Source of the DNA: JAUXFK01 sp034189035
Lineage (GTDB): Bacteria > Desulfobacterota > UBA8473
Reading direction: 5' to 3'
DNA length: 45,654 nt
Assembly (NCBI GenBank): GCA_034189035.1
Contig: JAXHVA010000033.1
Location: 1 to 45,654, forward strand
A program made the translations under genes and the position numbers. The notes under the pieces were generated by a model. It was given only the letters and a program-made list of their open reading frames with translations. It did not search any database and was not told where the DNA came from. How positions within the stretch are numbered: the first letter of the stretch is position 1; each line of letters opens with the position of its first letter. Positions 15,441-24,384 of the stretch are shown piece by piece.

Positions 15441-17324
15441 ATGCTCGAATTGATGAGGAGAAATGCAAGATCATGGTTCATCCAAGCAGCACTCTTTGCT
15501 GTAATTGTAGTTTTTGTCTTTTGGGGTGTAGGGAGTTTTAAGCCTGATAGCAGCAATAGAATAGCTACAGTCAATGATTACCGTATAACAATGAATGAAT
15601 ACAGAAAGGCCTATGACAATATTTTAAAGAGATATAAAGAGATATACAAGGAAGATTTTTCTGAAGAAACAATCGAAAGGCTCAATCTAAAAGAGATGAC
15701 TATCAATAGTTTAATAGAAAAAGTCCTCTTATTACAGGAAGCAGAAAAGCTAAACCTTGAAGTAACCGATGATGAACTGAAAAAATCGATTATACATTAC
15801 CCTGTCTTTCAAAAAGACGGGGTTTTCAAAAATTCGTTATACAAACAGTTATTGAGATATAACAGGATAACCCCAGAGGAATTTGAGGATTTGCAAAGAA
15901 AAGAGATTCTGCAAAAAAAAGTGGAAAACTTAATAAAAGACAACGCAAAAGTCTCTGATAAAGAGTTACTGGATGCCTATACACTGGAGAATGAAAGCAT
16001 AAATATTGAAGTGACTCATATAAAACATTCTGCCTTTAAGGGAAGTGTAAAGATATCTGATGAAGAGATAAGTGATTATTTTTCAAACAATAAGAGGAAC
16101 TATCAGATACCGGCCAAAGTAAATGTCCAGTATCTGAATTTTAATCCAAAAGATTATGAATCACAAGTAACTCTTTTAGCAGAGGAAATTAACGACTACT
16201 ATGAACTGAACATAGATAAATTCAGTATCCCTGCAAAGATCAAAGCAAAACACATTTTAATCGCCGCACCACAGGATGATGCTGAATCGAGAACCCAAGG
16301 CAAACAGAAAGCAGAAATGATCCTAAAAAAGATCCACAATGGAGCAGATTTTTCAGCGTTGGCCAAAAAATACTCAGATGATCCATCAGCAAAGAAAGGC
16401 GGAGACTTAGGATTTGTAGAGCGAGATAAGCTGATGCCCTCTATTAAAGAAGCCCTATCCTCAATTCAGGAAGGGGAAATCAGTTCTATTGTCTATAGCC
16501 CCTTTGGGTTTCATATAATAAAGGCTGAAAAGATTCTAGATGCGAGGACCATGCCTTTATCTGAGGTCGAATCAGAGATTCATACACTATTAAAACTCGA
16601 AAAGGCTGATGAACTTGCACAGGAGGAAGCAGAAAATATAAATGCGCTGACTATCGATACAAAAGATCTCAATGAATTGGCTCTTACTGAAAATCTGAAA
16701 ATAAAAAAGACGGGGCTTTTTGCATCAGGAGAAAACATAGAAGGAATTGGCAGGGATAGAACCTTTTCAAACGCAGCCTTTTTACTCGAAAAAGGAGAGA
16801 TCAGTCAAATTGTAAAGTCTTCTGGAACAAATTATATATTACAGGCAATAGAGAAATTACCACCTCAAATACCAGAGCTTGAAAAGGTTAAAACAGAGGT
16901 TAAGAAGGATCTTATATTTGAAAAAGAAAAATCAATGGCAAAAGCAAAAGCCGAAAATTTGCTAAAAGAACTCAAAGAGGGAAAAGAGTGGGAAAGTATT
17001 ATTAGAGAAAATAAATTAAAGTCAGAGCAAACAGGTTTTTTCAAAAGAAGGGGCAGGATTGGATACTCTGAAGAGGTTAAGGAACACGCATTCTCACTAT
17101 CGAAAAATACCCCCTATTCGGACAGGATATTTGAGGCAAATGATAACTACATAATTTTGAGATTTAAGGACAGAAAGGGTATAGATAAAGAAGAATTCAG
17201 TGCAGCAAAAAAGAGACTTAAAAAGTTGCTTTTACAACAAAAAAGAGAAGATACGTTCCGATTATGGATGGATGGTATCAAGGCAAAAGCAGAGATTAAG
17301 TTGGATATGAGCGTTATCAGGTGA
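15441..17324 (+). CDS. ppiD: PpiD-like membrane-anchored peptidyl-prolyl isomerase
   Basis: PpiD proteins are inner-membrane chaperones facing the periplasm that help secreted proteins leave the translocon. The 627-residue protein starts MLELMRRNARSWFIQAALFA, a short cytoplasmic stretch then one membrane helix (about residues 12-30). A SurA_N-like chaperone region follows (to about 165), then one parvulin domain (about 267-365) with KAKHILIA, KKYSDDPSAKKGGDLGF and SPFGFHIIK, and a long helical C-terminus. The ATG at 15441 lies six bases after AAAGGTG; the GTG at 15432 falls inside that site. It is monocistronic and ends 11 bp from the convergent AAA/VWA gene. An inner-membrane PpiD implies a Gram-negative envelope. 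Confidence 0.88.
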   Translation: MLELMRRNARSWFIQAALFAVIVVFVFWGVGSFKPDSSNRIATVNDYRITMNEYRKAYDNILKRYKEIYKEDFSEETIERLNLKEMTINSLIEKVLLLQEAEKLNLEVTDDELKKSIIHYPVFQKDGVFKNSLYKQLLRYNRITPEEFEDLQRKEILQKKVENLIKDNAKVSDKELLDAYTLENESINIEVTHIKHSAFKGSVKISDEEISDYFSNNKRNYQIPAKVNVQYLNFNPKDYESQVTLLAEEINDYYELNIDKFSIPAKIKAKHILIAAPQDDAESRTQGKQKAEMILKKIHNGADFSALAKKYSDDPSAKKGGDLGFVERDKLMPSIKEALSSIQEGEISSIVYSPFGFHIIKAEKILDARTMPLSEVESEIHTLLKLEKADELAQEEAENINALTIDTKDLNELALTENLKIKKTGLFASGENIEGIGRDRTFSNAAFLLEKGEISQIVKSSGTNYILQAIEKLPPQIPELEKVKTEVKKDLIFEKEKSMAKAKAENLLKELKEGKEWESIIRENKLKSEQTGFFKRRGRIGYSEEVKEHAFSLSKNTPYSDRIFEANDNYIILRFKDRKGIDKEEFSAAKKRLKKLLLQQKREDTFRLWMDGIKAKAEIKLDMSVIR

Positions 17325-17335
17325 TTTATATCATT

Positions 17336-19540
17336 CTAAATACAGTCTTTTTCTTCGAATAACACCGGGGTGAGTTCATCCAATCCGCCGATCATATAGA
17401 TTCTTCCTTTTCCAATTCTTGATATGTCTCTCATAAGCATTGGATTTGCGGACTCTTCATTGATACAAATACACGAAATGGTAATACCTTTTCGTATTGT
17501 CTTTGTTGCTTCCTCTATACATAGCTTTTCAGGAAAAGGTTTCGGTGCATTGGCATCTCCATCCGAGATGAGTACAATATGCTGTTTTACTGCGCCTCTT
17601 TTGTGTCGCGTCAGAAGCGAACGTGCCTTTGATATGCCAAAACCTATATTTGTAAATGCGTTTCCATGGAGATCAAGGTCTAGAACCTTATCTGCAACAG
17701 TATATGGATTGCTGGTTATCTCAACCAAGACATCAGCCATATTTGAAAATATGACCACACCGATCCTGTCTTTATAGTGTGTACATGCTAATGACAGGGC
17801 TATGGCGCTTTCTTTTGCATACCAAAGCTTATCGAGTTGAGACATTGTTCCCGAAAGGTCGATAAGCATTACAATTTCCAGTTTCTTTCTAATGTCCTTT
17901 TTGTTTACTATAATATCTTCTCTGGTTACATAATCCCGTCGATTCCTGATGGCTTCCCTGATCGTGTCCTTTACAGATACATCCTTGTACCTGTCTCCAA
18001 ATCTGTATTTTCTTTGACCAATTATCCTTCCATCTCCAAAGTTCAATCTCTTTCCAGCCCTGTGCCGGCCCTCTCCGGAAAGATTGATATAATCCCAATA
18101 CTTGGGAGATAACTTTTCAAGAAGGATAGTCACGGCTTTCCTTGTCAGATTCCACCCCTTTTCACTTTTTTCAAGGACATTCTTATGTTCAAGCATATCC
18201 AGTGTATCTTTAAGGGCAAGTTCTTCCAGCATCTTTTTATATTCTTCAAACATCCTGTCTTTATGTTTTCGTATCTCCTCTATCTCTAAGAGGAGTTTTT
18301 CAGGCATGTCGTCTTTATGCCCTGACTGAATATCTTTATCGAGCTTGTCTACCATCTTCTTGTGTATCCCAGCGAGCTGGGATTCGGGAAATCTGTGAAT
18401 CCTTTTCAGTAATAAATCAAAGTAACCCATCCTGAGAGGATACTTGAACCTCTCTACTCGCAATATCTCCTCGATTAAGGCTTGAACCTCCTGTTCAGTC
18501 AATACGATACCAAATTTTTTCTTTTCACTACCGGAGAGAACCTCATCTAAGATCTCTTTGATTATCTCTTCAGGTTCTCTTACAGTTTCTACATGAGGTG
18601 CCAGGGCAATCCTATGTGGCAAGGATATCATTGAGGCTGCCTTAAATATTTCATTATTGTTTTTTGAACTAATCCGATTGTATATTGCGAGCAACTCGGC
18701 AAATCGAATCCCACCCCTTGTGCTGACACCCCTTTGTATATCAGGATGATTCCTCGTTTTGTGGATGATTTGCATTGTCTTTTCCTTCACACTATCATCC
18801 ATGATCTTCCCATCAAATACGATCTGTCTTTCGACTTCTCTATCCTGTATGTAAGGAAGTTTTACAACATCGAAGTGATCCATCATATCGAGAGGAAGCT
18901 GTCTCAATGCCCGTAGAGCACCAGTAGCAATGATTAAGATATCGAGAGGAATTCTCTGTTCATAGCCACCAACACTTATGCTGTCGTCCTCCAGGCCGTT
19001 GAGAAGTACATTCAATACCCTTTCCGGTATCCTGTCTATAAAGTCGATAATCAAAATCCCCCTATTAGACCTCAGGAGTTTACCCGGCATGAATGCCCTA
19101 ATATCATGAAGACCGTAGTTTAGCGCTGCCTCAGGATCTAATCCGCCAATCAAATCTTCCGGAACCAACTCAGGACTCCCCTGAATCCTCTTTATTCTCA
19201 AAGAGGCAGGTATGATCTGAGGCTTGATCTCCCGTTCTATCCCTTTCCTTATGCACCAAGGACAAGAAGGATTCTTCGGTTGACAATTCAAGGGGCAATC
19301 CTGTATGACCTCTATATCACCAAGGACAGTGCTTATCTTCTCTGCAAGCATAGTCTTACCGCTTCCCGGATCACCAAGGATAAGTAAATGATGCCCCGAG
19401 TAAAGGCTGGTTATAATATCTTCTTTCTTATGATCATCAAGTTGGAAGGTATTGAATAATAGGTTCTTTGCCTCATTTATGGAATACGCTTGAATACGGG
19501 CTTTGATCTCACCTCGTAACAAATTACACTCCTTGTCCAT
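17336..19540 (-). CDS. AAA+ ATPase/VWA fusion related to magnesium chelatase, with Cys4 insert
   Basis: The 734-residue protein joins a MoxR/ChlI-type AAA+ domain to a C-terminal von Willebrand A domain, like fused chelatase I and D subunits. Walker A is GDPGSGKT (56-63). The Walker B region is GILIIDFIDRIPERVL (161-176), where the usual acidic residue after D is replaced. The insert DCPLNCQPKNPSCPWC (C82, C86, C93, C96) could bind zinc or an iron-sulfur cluster. The VWA domain begins near 555 with the MIDAS motif DLSGTMS (D561, S563, T565), with LISDGDA later. No chlorophyll or cobalt chelatase genes are nearby, so the partner is unknown. The ATG at 19540 has AAAAGG too close to it; a TTG seven codons in, after AAGGAG, is an alternative start. 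Confidence 0.85.
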   Translation of the reverse strand: MDKECNLLRGEIKARIQAYSINEAKNLLFNTFQLDDHKKEDIITSLYSGHHLLILGDPGSGKTMLAEKISTVLGDIEVIQDCPLNCQPKNPSCPWCIRKGIEREIKPQIIPASLRIKRIQGSPELVPEDLIGGLDPEAALNYGLHDIRAFMPGKLLRSNRGILIIDFIDRIPERVLNVLLNGLEDDSISVGGYEQRIPLDILIIATGALRALRQLPLDMMDHFDVVKLPYIQDREVERQIVFDGKIMDDSVKEKTMQIIHKTRNHPDIQRGVSTRGGIRFAELLAIYNRISSKNNNEIFKAASMISLPHRIALAPHVETVREPEEIIKEILDEVLSGSEKKKFGIVLTEQEVQALIEEILRVERFKYPLRMGYFDLLLKRIHRFPESQLAGIHKKMVDKLDKDIQSGHKDDMPEKLLLEIEEIRKHKDRMFEEYKKMLEELALKDTLDMLEHKNVLEKSEKGWNLTRKAVTILLEKLSPKYWDYINLSGEGRHRAGKRLNFGDGRIIGQRKYRFGDRYKDVSVKDTIREAIRNRRDYVTREDIIVNKKDIRKKLEIVMLIDLSGTMSQLDKLWYAKESAIALSLACTHYKDRIGVVIFSNMADVLVEITSNPYTVADKVLDLDLHGNAFTNIGFGISKARSLLTRHKRGAVKQHIVLISDGDANAPKPFPEKLCIEEATKTIRKGITISCICINEESANPMLMRDISRIGKGRIYMIGGLDELTPVLFEEKDCI

Positions 19541-19726
19541 CCTTTTATACTATGCAAAAGGCAGTAGAAATGAGCCTTTATAATGCCTTTTACCATAACA
19601 AATGACTATGAATATCAAAAAAAGAGGGAGATATCCGTTCACCTGTATAGAAGAGGTGGTTTGTTTTTATTTGGAAAGATAAACAGAATTGGCATCTTTA
19701 ATCTTCATAAGCGATTTTACACCTTA

Positions 19727-20284
19727 TTATCCCTGTCCCAATTCCAATCCTCGTTCAAATGCTATCTTATTACGCTTTAATACATCCTCCTTTTTCCTAA
19801 ATCTCCTTTCCATCTCATCGTTAATGAGTTGGGCGGGCATTGCTTCTGTTGCTGCGATATATGCGCCGAGTAAAATCAGGTTTGTAGATCCAGCCTGCCC
19901 GAATGTGCTGACTGCGGTTTCCATTGCAGGAAGTGGTAATAATCGAATATCTTCTCTCTCTTTCTCTTTATTATAACCGGAGTTATCTAAAATCATCAGG
20001 CCACCAGGACGAACCCTTGGTTCCATGACTTTATACTGGGTACCGTCAATGAGGATCACAGTCTTTGCCTGATCCAGTACTGGTGAAGGGATTCTCTCTT
20101 CAGAGAAGATAACAGTACATTCGGACAGTCCCCCCCGGGGTTGGACACCGTATGAGGGAAGCCAGGTTACGTATTTAAATCTGTTAAAGGCTACTGATGC
20201 AAGCAGTGACCCTGCAAAGAGCACTCCCATGCCACCCAATCCAGCAATAAATAATTCCTCTCGAAAATACTCTTTTTGTCCCAT
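19727..20284 (-). CDS. korC: 2-oxoacid:ferredoxin oxidoreductase gamma subunit
   Basis: The gamma subunit supports CoA-dependent oxidative decarboxylation of 2-oxoacids with ferredoxin as acceptor. The 185-residue protein has GLGGMGVLFAGSLLASVAF at its N-terminus and YGVQPRGGLSECTVIFSEE, the two signatures of the POR/KOR gamma domain. AGGAGG lies four bases before the ATG at 20284. It is the last gene of a five-gene operon after korB. The order (2Fe-2S protein, ferredoxin, alpha, beta, gamma) and small separate subunits fit four-subunit KOR or VOR enzymes; substrate choice between 2-oxoglutarate and branched 2-oxoacids cannot be made by eye. Confidence 0.9.
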   Translation of the reverse strand: MGQKEYFREELFIAGLGGMGVLFAGSLLASVAFNRFKYVTWLPSYGVQPRGGLSECTVIFSEERIPSPVLDQAKTVILIDGTQYKVMEPRVRPGGLMILDNSGYNKEKEREDIRLLPLPAMETAVSTFGQAGSTNLILLGAYIAATEAMPAQLINDEMERRFRKKEDVLKRNKIAFERGLELGQG

Positions 20285-20330
20285 AAATCCTCCTATTGGA
20301 AAACTGAAAGATCCTGTATTTTAAATTTCA

Positions 20331-21083
20331 TTACTCTATTTTGTCTATGTTTTTGAACTCACCCAAAGGATACTCTTCTAATACCTCATCCTCTATCCAC
20401 TTGAGACATTCAACCGGCGGCTTGTGCCAATTGACAGGACATGCAGAAATAACCTCAACAAAGCTAAGTCCAACGTTATCGATTTGTTTCTTAAAGGCTG
20501 TCTCTATATACCTCTTTGTCCTTTGGTAATTGTCCGGACTGGTTAGTGCACCTCGGGCACTGTAAGCACATCCTTTGAAGGTTGCTACCATCTCAGCAGC
20601 ATGTACTGAATACCCTTCCCTTGCAGCATCCCTGCCATTGGGAGAGGTACTTGTTATCTGGCCCATAACCGTAGTAGGCGCCATCTGTCCACCAGTGGTT
20701 CCATAATTGGTATTATTTCCCATAATGATGGTGATCTTTTCCCCACGTGTTAAGGCACCGACAAGAGAGCCGGCCCCGATTGCCATACTGTCTCCATCTC
20801 CCTGAAGAGTCCAAACAATGGTATCCGGCCGGACACGTTTAATAGCGGTAGCAGAATCTGGGCCTCTTCCATGAGAAGGTAAGACAATATCAATGTTTGT
20901 CATGAACATCAAGCTTCCGGTACAGCCTACGCCTATAACGGCTATAGCTCTTCCATCAATACCAAGTTCTACCAAAACCTCGGCAACAATTCGGCCTATG
21001 GTAGGATGCTGACACCCTGGACAGGCCATAAAAGAAGGTGCAAATACCTGGTCCGGCATCCCATATACCTTTTCTCTGACCAT
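20331..21083 (-). CDS. korB: 2-oxoacid:ferredoxin oxidoreductase beta subunit (TPP-binding)
   Basis: The beta subunit binds thiamine diphosphate and helps ligate an iron-sulfur cluster. FMACPGCQHPTIGR near the N-terminus supplies CPGC. The TPP motif is LQGDGDSMAIGAGSL followed by GNNTNYGTTGGQ, the GDG-NN pattern. I chose the ATG at 21083 because AAGGAGGA sits seven bases upstream. The ATG at 21104 overlaps the korA stop as ATGA but lies upstream of that site and would add seven residues. The protein of about 250 residues has the normal length for KOR/VOR beta subunits. Confidence 0.92.
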   Translation of the reverse strand: MVREKVYGMPDQVFAPSFMACPGCQHPTIGRIVAEVLVELGIDGRAIAVIGVGCTGSLMFMTNIDIVLPSHGRGPDSATAIKRVRPDTIVWTLQGDGDSMAIGAGSLVGALTRGEKITIIMGNNTNYGTTGGQMAPTTVMGQITSTSPNGRDAAREGYSVHAAEMVATFKGCAYSARGALTSPDNYQRTKRYIETAFKKQIDNVGLSFVEVISACPVNWHKPPVECLKWIEDEVLEEYPLGEFKNIDKIE

Positions 21084-21100
21084 CGATCTATCCTCCTTGT

Positions 21101-22189
21101 TCATAATAATCTCCTTATCTCTTCGATAATCCTTCCTGGCATCAGCATTCCCCCGTCATGAGGCAGATGTCGCGCCAGAATATTTAACAGATTGACCTCG
21201 GCCTTACCCTCCACTGCATATCGGACATCTTCAACCATCTGTCCCAAAGAATCCTCAACCACCAAAAACTTACACCCTTGAAGCGCCTTTTCTTTAATCA
21301 ACTTCCCTGGAAAAGGCCACAGTGTTATAGGCCGAATTAAGCCCACTTTCAGGCCTTCCTCACGAGCCTTGTTCACAGCCTCCTCAGAAGATCGTGCTGG
21401 GTAACCGTAGGCGACTATAAAGAGCCTTGCATCATCGCCATGAAGGACTTCATATCTCACTTCTGAGGTCATCTCCTCATATTTTTTCTGAACATGTGCC
21501 AGCCAATCATTATAATTTGGGCCAAATGGAGTCATTATGAGACCTGGGGCAGAATGTATAAAACGTCTCCCCTTGTCCTTCTGGTTATCCCTCCCTCGTA
21601 ATGCCCAGTCCTTCTCCGGCAGCTCTCCGAAATCCAATGTGCGTAACTCTACAGATTCTCTCACCTGTCCCATAATACCGTCACTTAAAACGACGACCGG
21701 ATTTCGATACTTATCGGCCAGGAAAAAGGCCACTTGCATAAGGTCGTGAGTCTCCTGTGCTGAGGCTGGAGCGAGAACGATGTTCTTGTATCCCCCCTGC
21801 CCTCCACCTTTCGTGACAGAGGTATAATCTGTCTGTGCATGTCTCGTGGTACCTGCACCCGGGCCTCCTCGTTGTATCAATGCAATCACACAGGGGAGAT
21901 CAGCAGCAGCAACGTGTGATAACCCCTCTTGCATCAAGCCCCATCCAGGAGAAGACGTTGAAGTCATGCATCTCACTCCTGCAGATGCTGCACCAAACAA
22001 CATATTTATTGAGCCTGTTTCTGATTCGGATTGAACAAAGACCCTCCCCCTTTTGGGAAATTCCCGGGCAAACCATTCTGTAGTCTCATTCTGTGGAGTT
22101 ATTGGATAACCAAAAAAACCATCGCAACCGGCATTCAGAGCACCCCACCCTATTGCTTCATTTCCTTGAATAAATATCCTTTCTCCCAT
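21101..22189 (-). CDS. korA: 2-oxoacid:ferredoxin oxidoreductase alpha subunit
   Basis: The alpha subunit carries the pyrimidine-binding and C-terminal transketolase-like domains. MGERIFIQGNEAIGWGALNA and GYPITPQNETTEWFA are the classic N-terminal signatures, and SESETGSINMLFGAASAG and GPGAGTTRHAQTDY follow. The C-terminal third has LRPITLWPFPG-type sequence (GLIRPITLWPFP). I use the ATG at 22189, eight bases after AGGAG; the GTG at 22198 overlaps that site. The protein of about 362 residues looks closer to the ketoisovalerate/2-oxoglutarate group than to pyruvate enzymes, which are usually fused. It fits a role in degrading branched-chain 2-oxoacids or in reductive 2-oxoglutarate synthesis. 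Confidence 0.92.
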   Translation of the reverse strand: MGERIFIQGNEAIGWGALNAGCDGFFGYPITPQNETTEWFAREFPKRGRVFVQSESETGSINMLFGAASAGVRCMTSTSSPGWGLMQEGLSHVAAADLPCVIALIQRGGPGAGTTRHAQTDYTSVTKGGGQGGYKNIVLAPASAQETHDLMQVAFFLADKYRNPVVVLSDGIMGQVRESVELRTLDFGELPEKDWALRGRDNQKDKGRRFIHSAPGLIMTPFGPNYNDWLAHVQKKYEEMTSEVRYEVLHGDDARLFIVAYGYPARSSEEAVNKAREEGLKVGLIRPITLWPFPGKLIKEKALQGCKFLVVEDSLGQMVEDVRYAVEGKAEVNLLNILARHLPHDGGMLMPGRIIEEIRRLL

Positions 22190-22267
22190 TTTGTACACTC
22201 CTATTCAAAGCTATATTAATACAGCGGACATCTATCGTGTTAAAATCCACCTTGATTCTCTTACTCT

Positions 22268-22492
22268 TTAATTTTCAATGCACTGATAAACCTCAAGGGC
22301 AAGATGAGGGCACATCCATACACAGATTCCACAGGCCACACACTCATCTGGTTTCGTAAATGTTGGGAGCTTATATCCTACAGAGGTAAACTTATCTCCC
22401 AATATTTCAATACACCCTCTAGGGCAAAACTTCTCACAGTACCCGCAGCCAAAGCAGCGGCTTTCATCCAAGACGACTTCAGCTTTAATCAT
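22268..22492 (-). CDS. korD: 2[4Fe-4S] ferredoxin subunit of the oxidoreductase
   Basis: The 74-residue protein has two CXXCXXCXXXC(P) motifs: CFGCGYCEKFCP (C13, C16, C19, C23) and CVACGICVWMCP (C51, C54, C57, C61). It is the delta subunit that relays electrons from the TPP site. GAGGTGAAATA precedes the ATG at 22492. It lies between the 2Fe-2S protein and korA on the same strand. Spacing between the clusters is slightly longer than in bacterial-type ferredoxins, typical for KOR/VOR delta subunits. Confidence 0.92.
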   Translation of the reverse strand: MIKAEVVLDESRCFGCGYCEKFCPRGCIEILGDKFTSVGYKLPTFTKPDECVACGICVWMCPHLALEVYQCIEN

Positions 22493-22496
22493 TATT

Positions 22497-23135
22497 TCAC
22501 CTCAACTTAGTTAATGTAAAAGCACCTGTTGGACAATATTTCACGCAAGTAGCACAGAATGTACAACCTGCCTCCCTAAATGAAGAGGCCCTTGGAGGAC
22601 CTATCCTTAGCTTGCCATTACAGGTAACAAAGTCAATCGCTCCTATATGTCTTATGTCTTTGCAAGCTCTCGTACAACGACCACAAAGTATACAAAGATT
22701 ATGATCCAGACTCAGTCGCACCTTATCCTCCAGTTCATCTTTATCTACTGGCAGAGCTCTCGAAACATACGGGGGAATATCCTCTTCTTTGACTCCAATA
22801 TACTCACAAAGTTTCTTTAACTCCTTATGTTTCAGCCGGGGTTGCGGCAAAGGAGAAAGGAGGAGCTTGAGATTGTGGATGCGAATCTCTTTGATCCTTT
22901 CGGTATCTGTATGAACAATCATTCCGTCAGAAACTCGGGTGATGCATGACGTAGGGAACCCCTTTCCTTCAACTTCGATAACACAGAGACGACATGCGCC
23001 AAGGGGAACAGGTAACTCGGGATGAGCACAAAGAGTGGGAATATAAATGTCCGATTCCCTGGCTGCCTCGAGAACAGTTGTGCCCCGCTCAACTGTAAGC
23101 TCAGTGTTATTTATCTTCAGGGTAACTGTGTTCAT
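22497..23135 (-). CDS. NuoG/HoxU-like 2Fe-2S and 2x4Fe-4S electron-transfer protein
   Basis: The 212-residue protein starts with a plant-type 2Fe-2S domain (YIPTLCAHPELPVPLGACRL with C36, C48; C51; C64). Two 4Fe-4S motifs follow, CILCGRCTRAC (C148, C151, C154, C158) and CTFCATCVKYC (C191, C194, C197, C201). This is the N-terminal part of complex I NuoG or hydrogenase HoxU, but the extra His-Cys3 cluster motif of those proteins is absent; NLKLLLSPLPQPRLKH has no cysteines. It is the first gene of the oxidoreductase operon and is four bases from the ferredoxin gene, so it probably links the 2-oxoacid oxidoreductase to another redox partner such as NAD(H). GAGGTGTAAAG precedes the ATG. Confidence 0.85.
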   Translation of the reverse strand: MNTVTLKINNTELTVERGTTVLEAARESDIYIPTLCAHPELPVPLGACRLCVIEVEGKGFPTSCITRVSDGMIVHTDTERIKEIRIHNLKLLLSPLPQPRLKHKELKKLCEYIGVKEEDIPPYVSRALPVDKDELEDKVRLSLDHNLCILCGRCTRACKDIRHIGAIDFVTCNGKLRIGPPRASSFREAGCTFCATCVKYCPTGAFTLTKLR

Positions 23136-23208
23136 CTTTACACCTCATTGCAAATTTTGTTTTAAATTTTAGATTACTACATTACACTATAATGACTGAT
23201 TAAAACTC

Positions 23209-24384
23209 TTATATTACTCCCTTCGCTTGTAAGTCTTTTATTTCATTATCCTGGTATCCCATTTTCTTTAGAATCTCGTCTGTATGCTGACCCAGTGTAG
23301 GAGATGGAGTCCTTATACTCGCCGGTGTTCCTGAGAATTTAAAAGGAAAACCAATTGTCGTCATCTTCCCTTCAACAGGATGTTCCATATCCAATAACAT
23401 CTCTCTGTGTCTGACATGGGGGTCTGCCATCACATCCTCTGCACTATTTATCGGAGCATAACATATATCCTCCCCCTCAAAGAGATCCAGCCACTCCTTT
23501 CGGGTCTTTGAAAGAAAGACGGCTCGTAGTTCATCCATGGCTTTATCAGCCTGTTCTCCTATGGCGAATTGATACTGAGTCAGGTCTTCTCGTTCGATGA
23601 GTTTCAAAAGGTTTACCCAAAACTTGTCTTCAATATTTCCCAGAGAAATAAATTTTCCATCTTTTGTCTTGAAGACATTATAACAGGGGATCTCTCCTGT
23701 AATACCAAATGTATCGAGTCCCTCGGCCTGTTGGCTTACAGCAAAACCAGCGATATTCATCATATTATATGAGACCATACAGTCTGTCATAGAAACATCT
23801 ATATGTTGGCCTTTTCCTGTCCTGTCTCTTGCCATAATACCTGTAAGGATCGAAAAAGCTGAGAATATACCAATACTCATATCCGCAATGGGAATACCCG
23901 GTATTACAGGCGCCCCTGTGTGCCGTCCTGTAGCCTCAAGAATACCTGCCACACTGATGTAATTCATATCATGGCCGGGTCTACTCTTATACGGCCCGTC
24001 TTGACCATACCCCGTAGACGAGCAGAAAACGAGTCTAGGATTTATCTCTTTCAATCTTTCGTAACCCACCCCCAGTCGATCCATTACTCCTGGTCTAAAA
24101 CTCTCGAAGAGGACATCGTATTCTTTAACCAGTTTACAAAGAATCTCCTTTCCTTTTTCCTCTCTGAGATTCAACGTCATACTCTTCTTATTCCGATTGG
24201 CTATAAGAAAAATTGCATTCTCATTCTTCAGTTTGGGTGGTAACCACCTCATGTAGTCCCCTACTTTGGGCTCTTCTATCTTTAAGACTTCAGCCCCCAA
24301 ATCCGCCAGCATCATTGTACAATAATTGAAAGGCAATAATCTGGAGAGATCTAGTATATTAATCCCTTCTAAAGCACCAGCCAT
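23209..24384 (-). CDS. CaiB/BaiF (family III) CoA-transferase or alpha-methylacyl-CoA racemase
   Basis: The protein (391 residues from the ATG at 24384) opens ALEGINILDLSRLLPFNYCT, then LADLGAEVLKIEEP, the family III signature. The active-site region is STGYGQDGPYKSRPGHDMNY (H138, D139), and D168 is in PGIPIADMSIG. A histidine before the Asp (GHD-NY) together with this second Asp is the arrangement of alpha-methylacyl-CoA racemase; formyl-CoA-type transferases use an Asp alone. I therefore favour racemase, consistent with a pathway for methyl-branched acyl-CoAs, without excluding a transferase. The ATG at 24384 follows GGGGAATAGAG. It lies 73 bp upstream of the oxidoreductase operon and may head it. 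Confidence 0.85.
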   Translation of the reverse strand: MAGALEGINILDLSRLLPFNYCTMMLADLGAEVLKIEEPKVGDYMRWLPPKLKNENAIFLIANRNKKSMTLNLREEKGKEILCKLVKEYDVLFESFRPGVMDRLGVGYERLKEINPRLVFCSSTGYGQDGPYKSRPGHDMNYISVAGILEATGRHTGAPVIPGIPIADMSIGIFSAFSILTGIMARDRTGKGQHIDVSMTDCMVSYNMMNIAGFAVSQQAEGLDTFGITGEIPCYNVFKTKDGKFISLGNIEDKFWVNLLKLIEREDLTQYQFAIGEQADKAMDELRAVFLSKTRKEWLDLFEGEDICYAPINSAEDVMADPHVRHREMLLDMEHPVEGKMTTIGFPFKFSGTPASIRTPSPTLGQHTDEILKKMGYQDNEIKDLQAKGVI

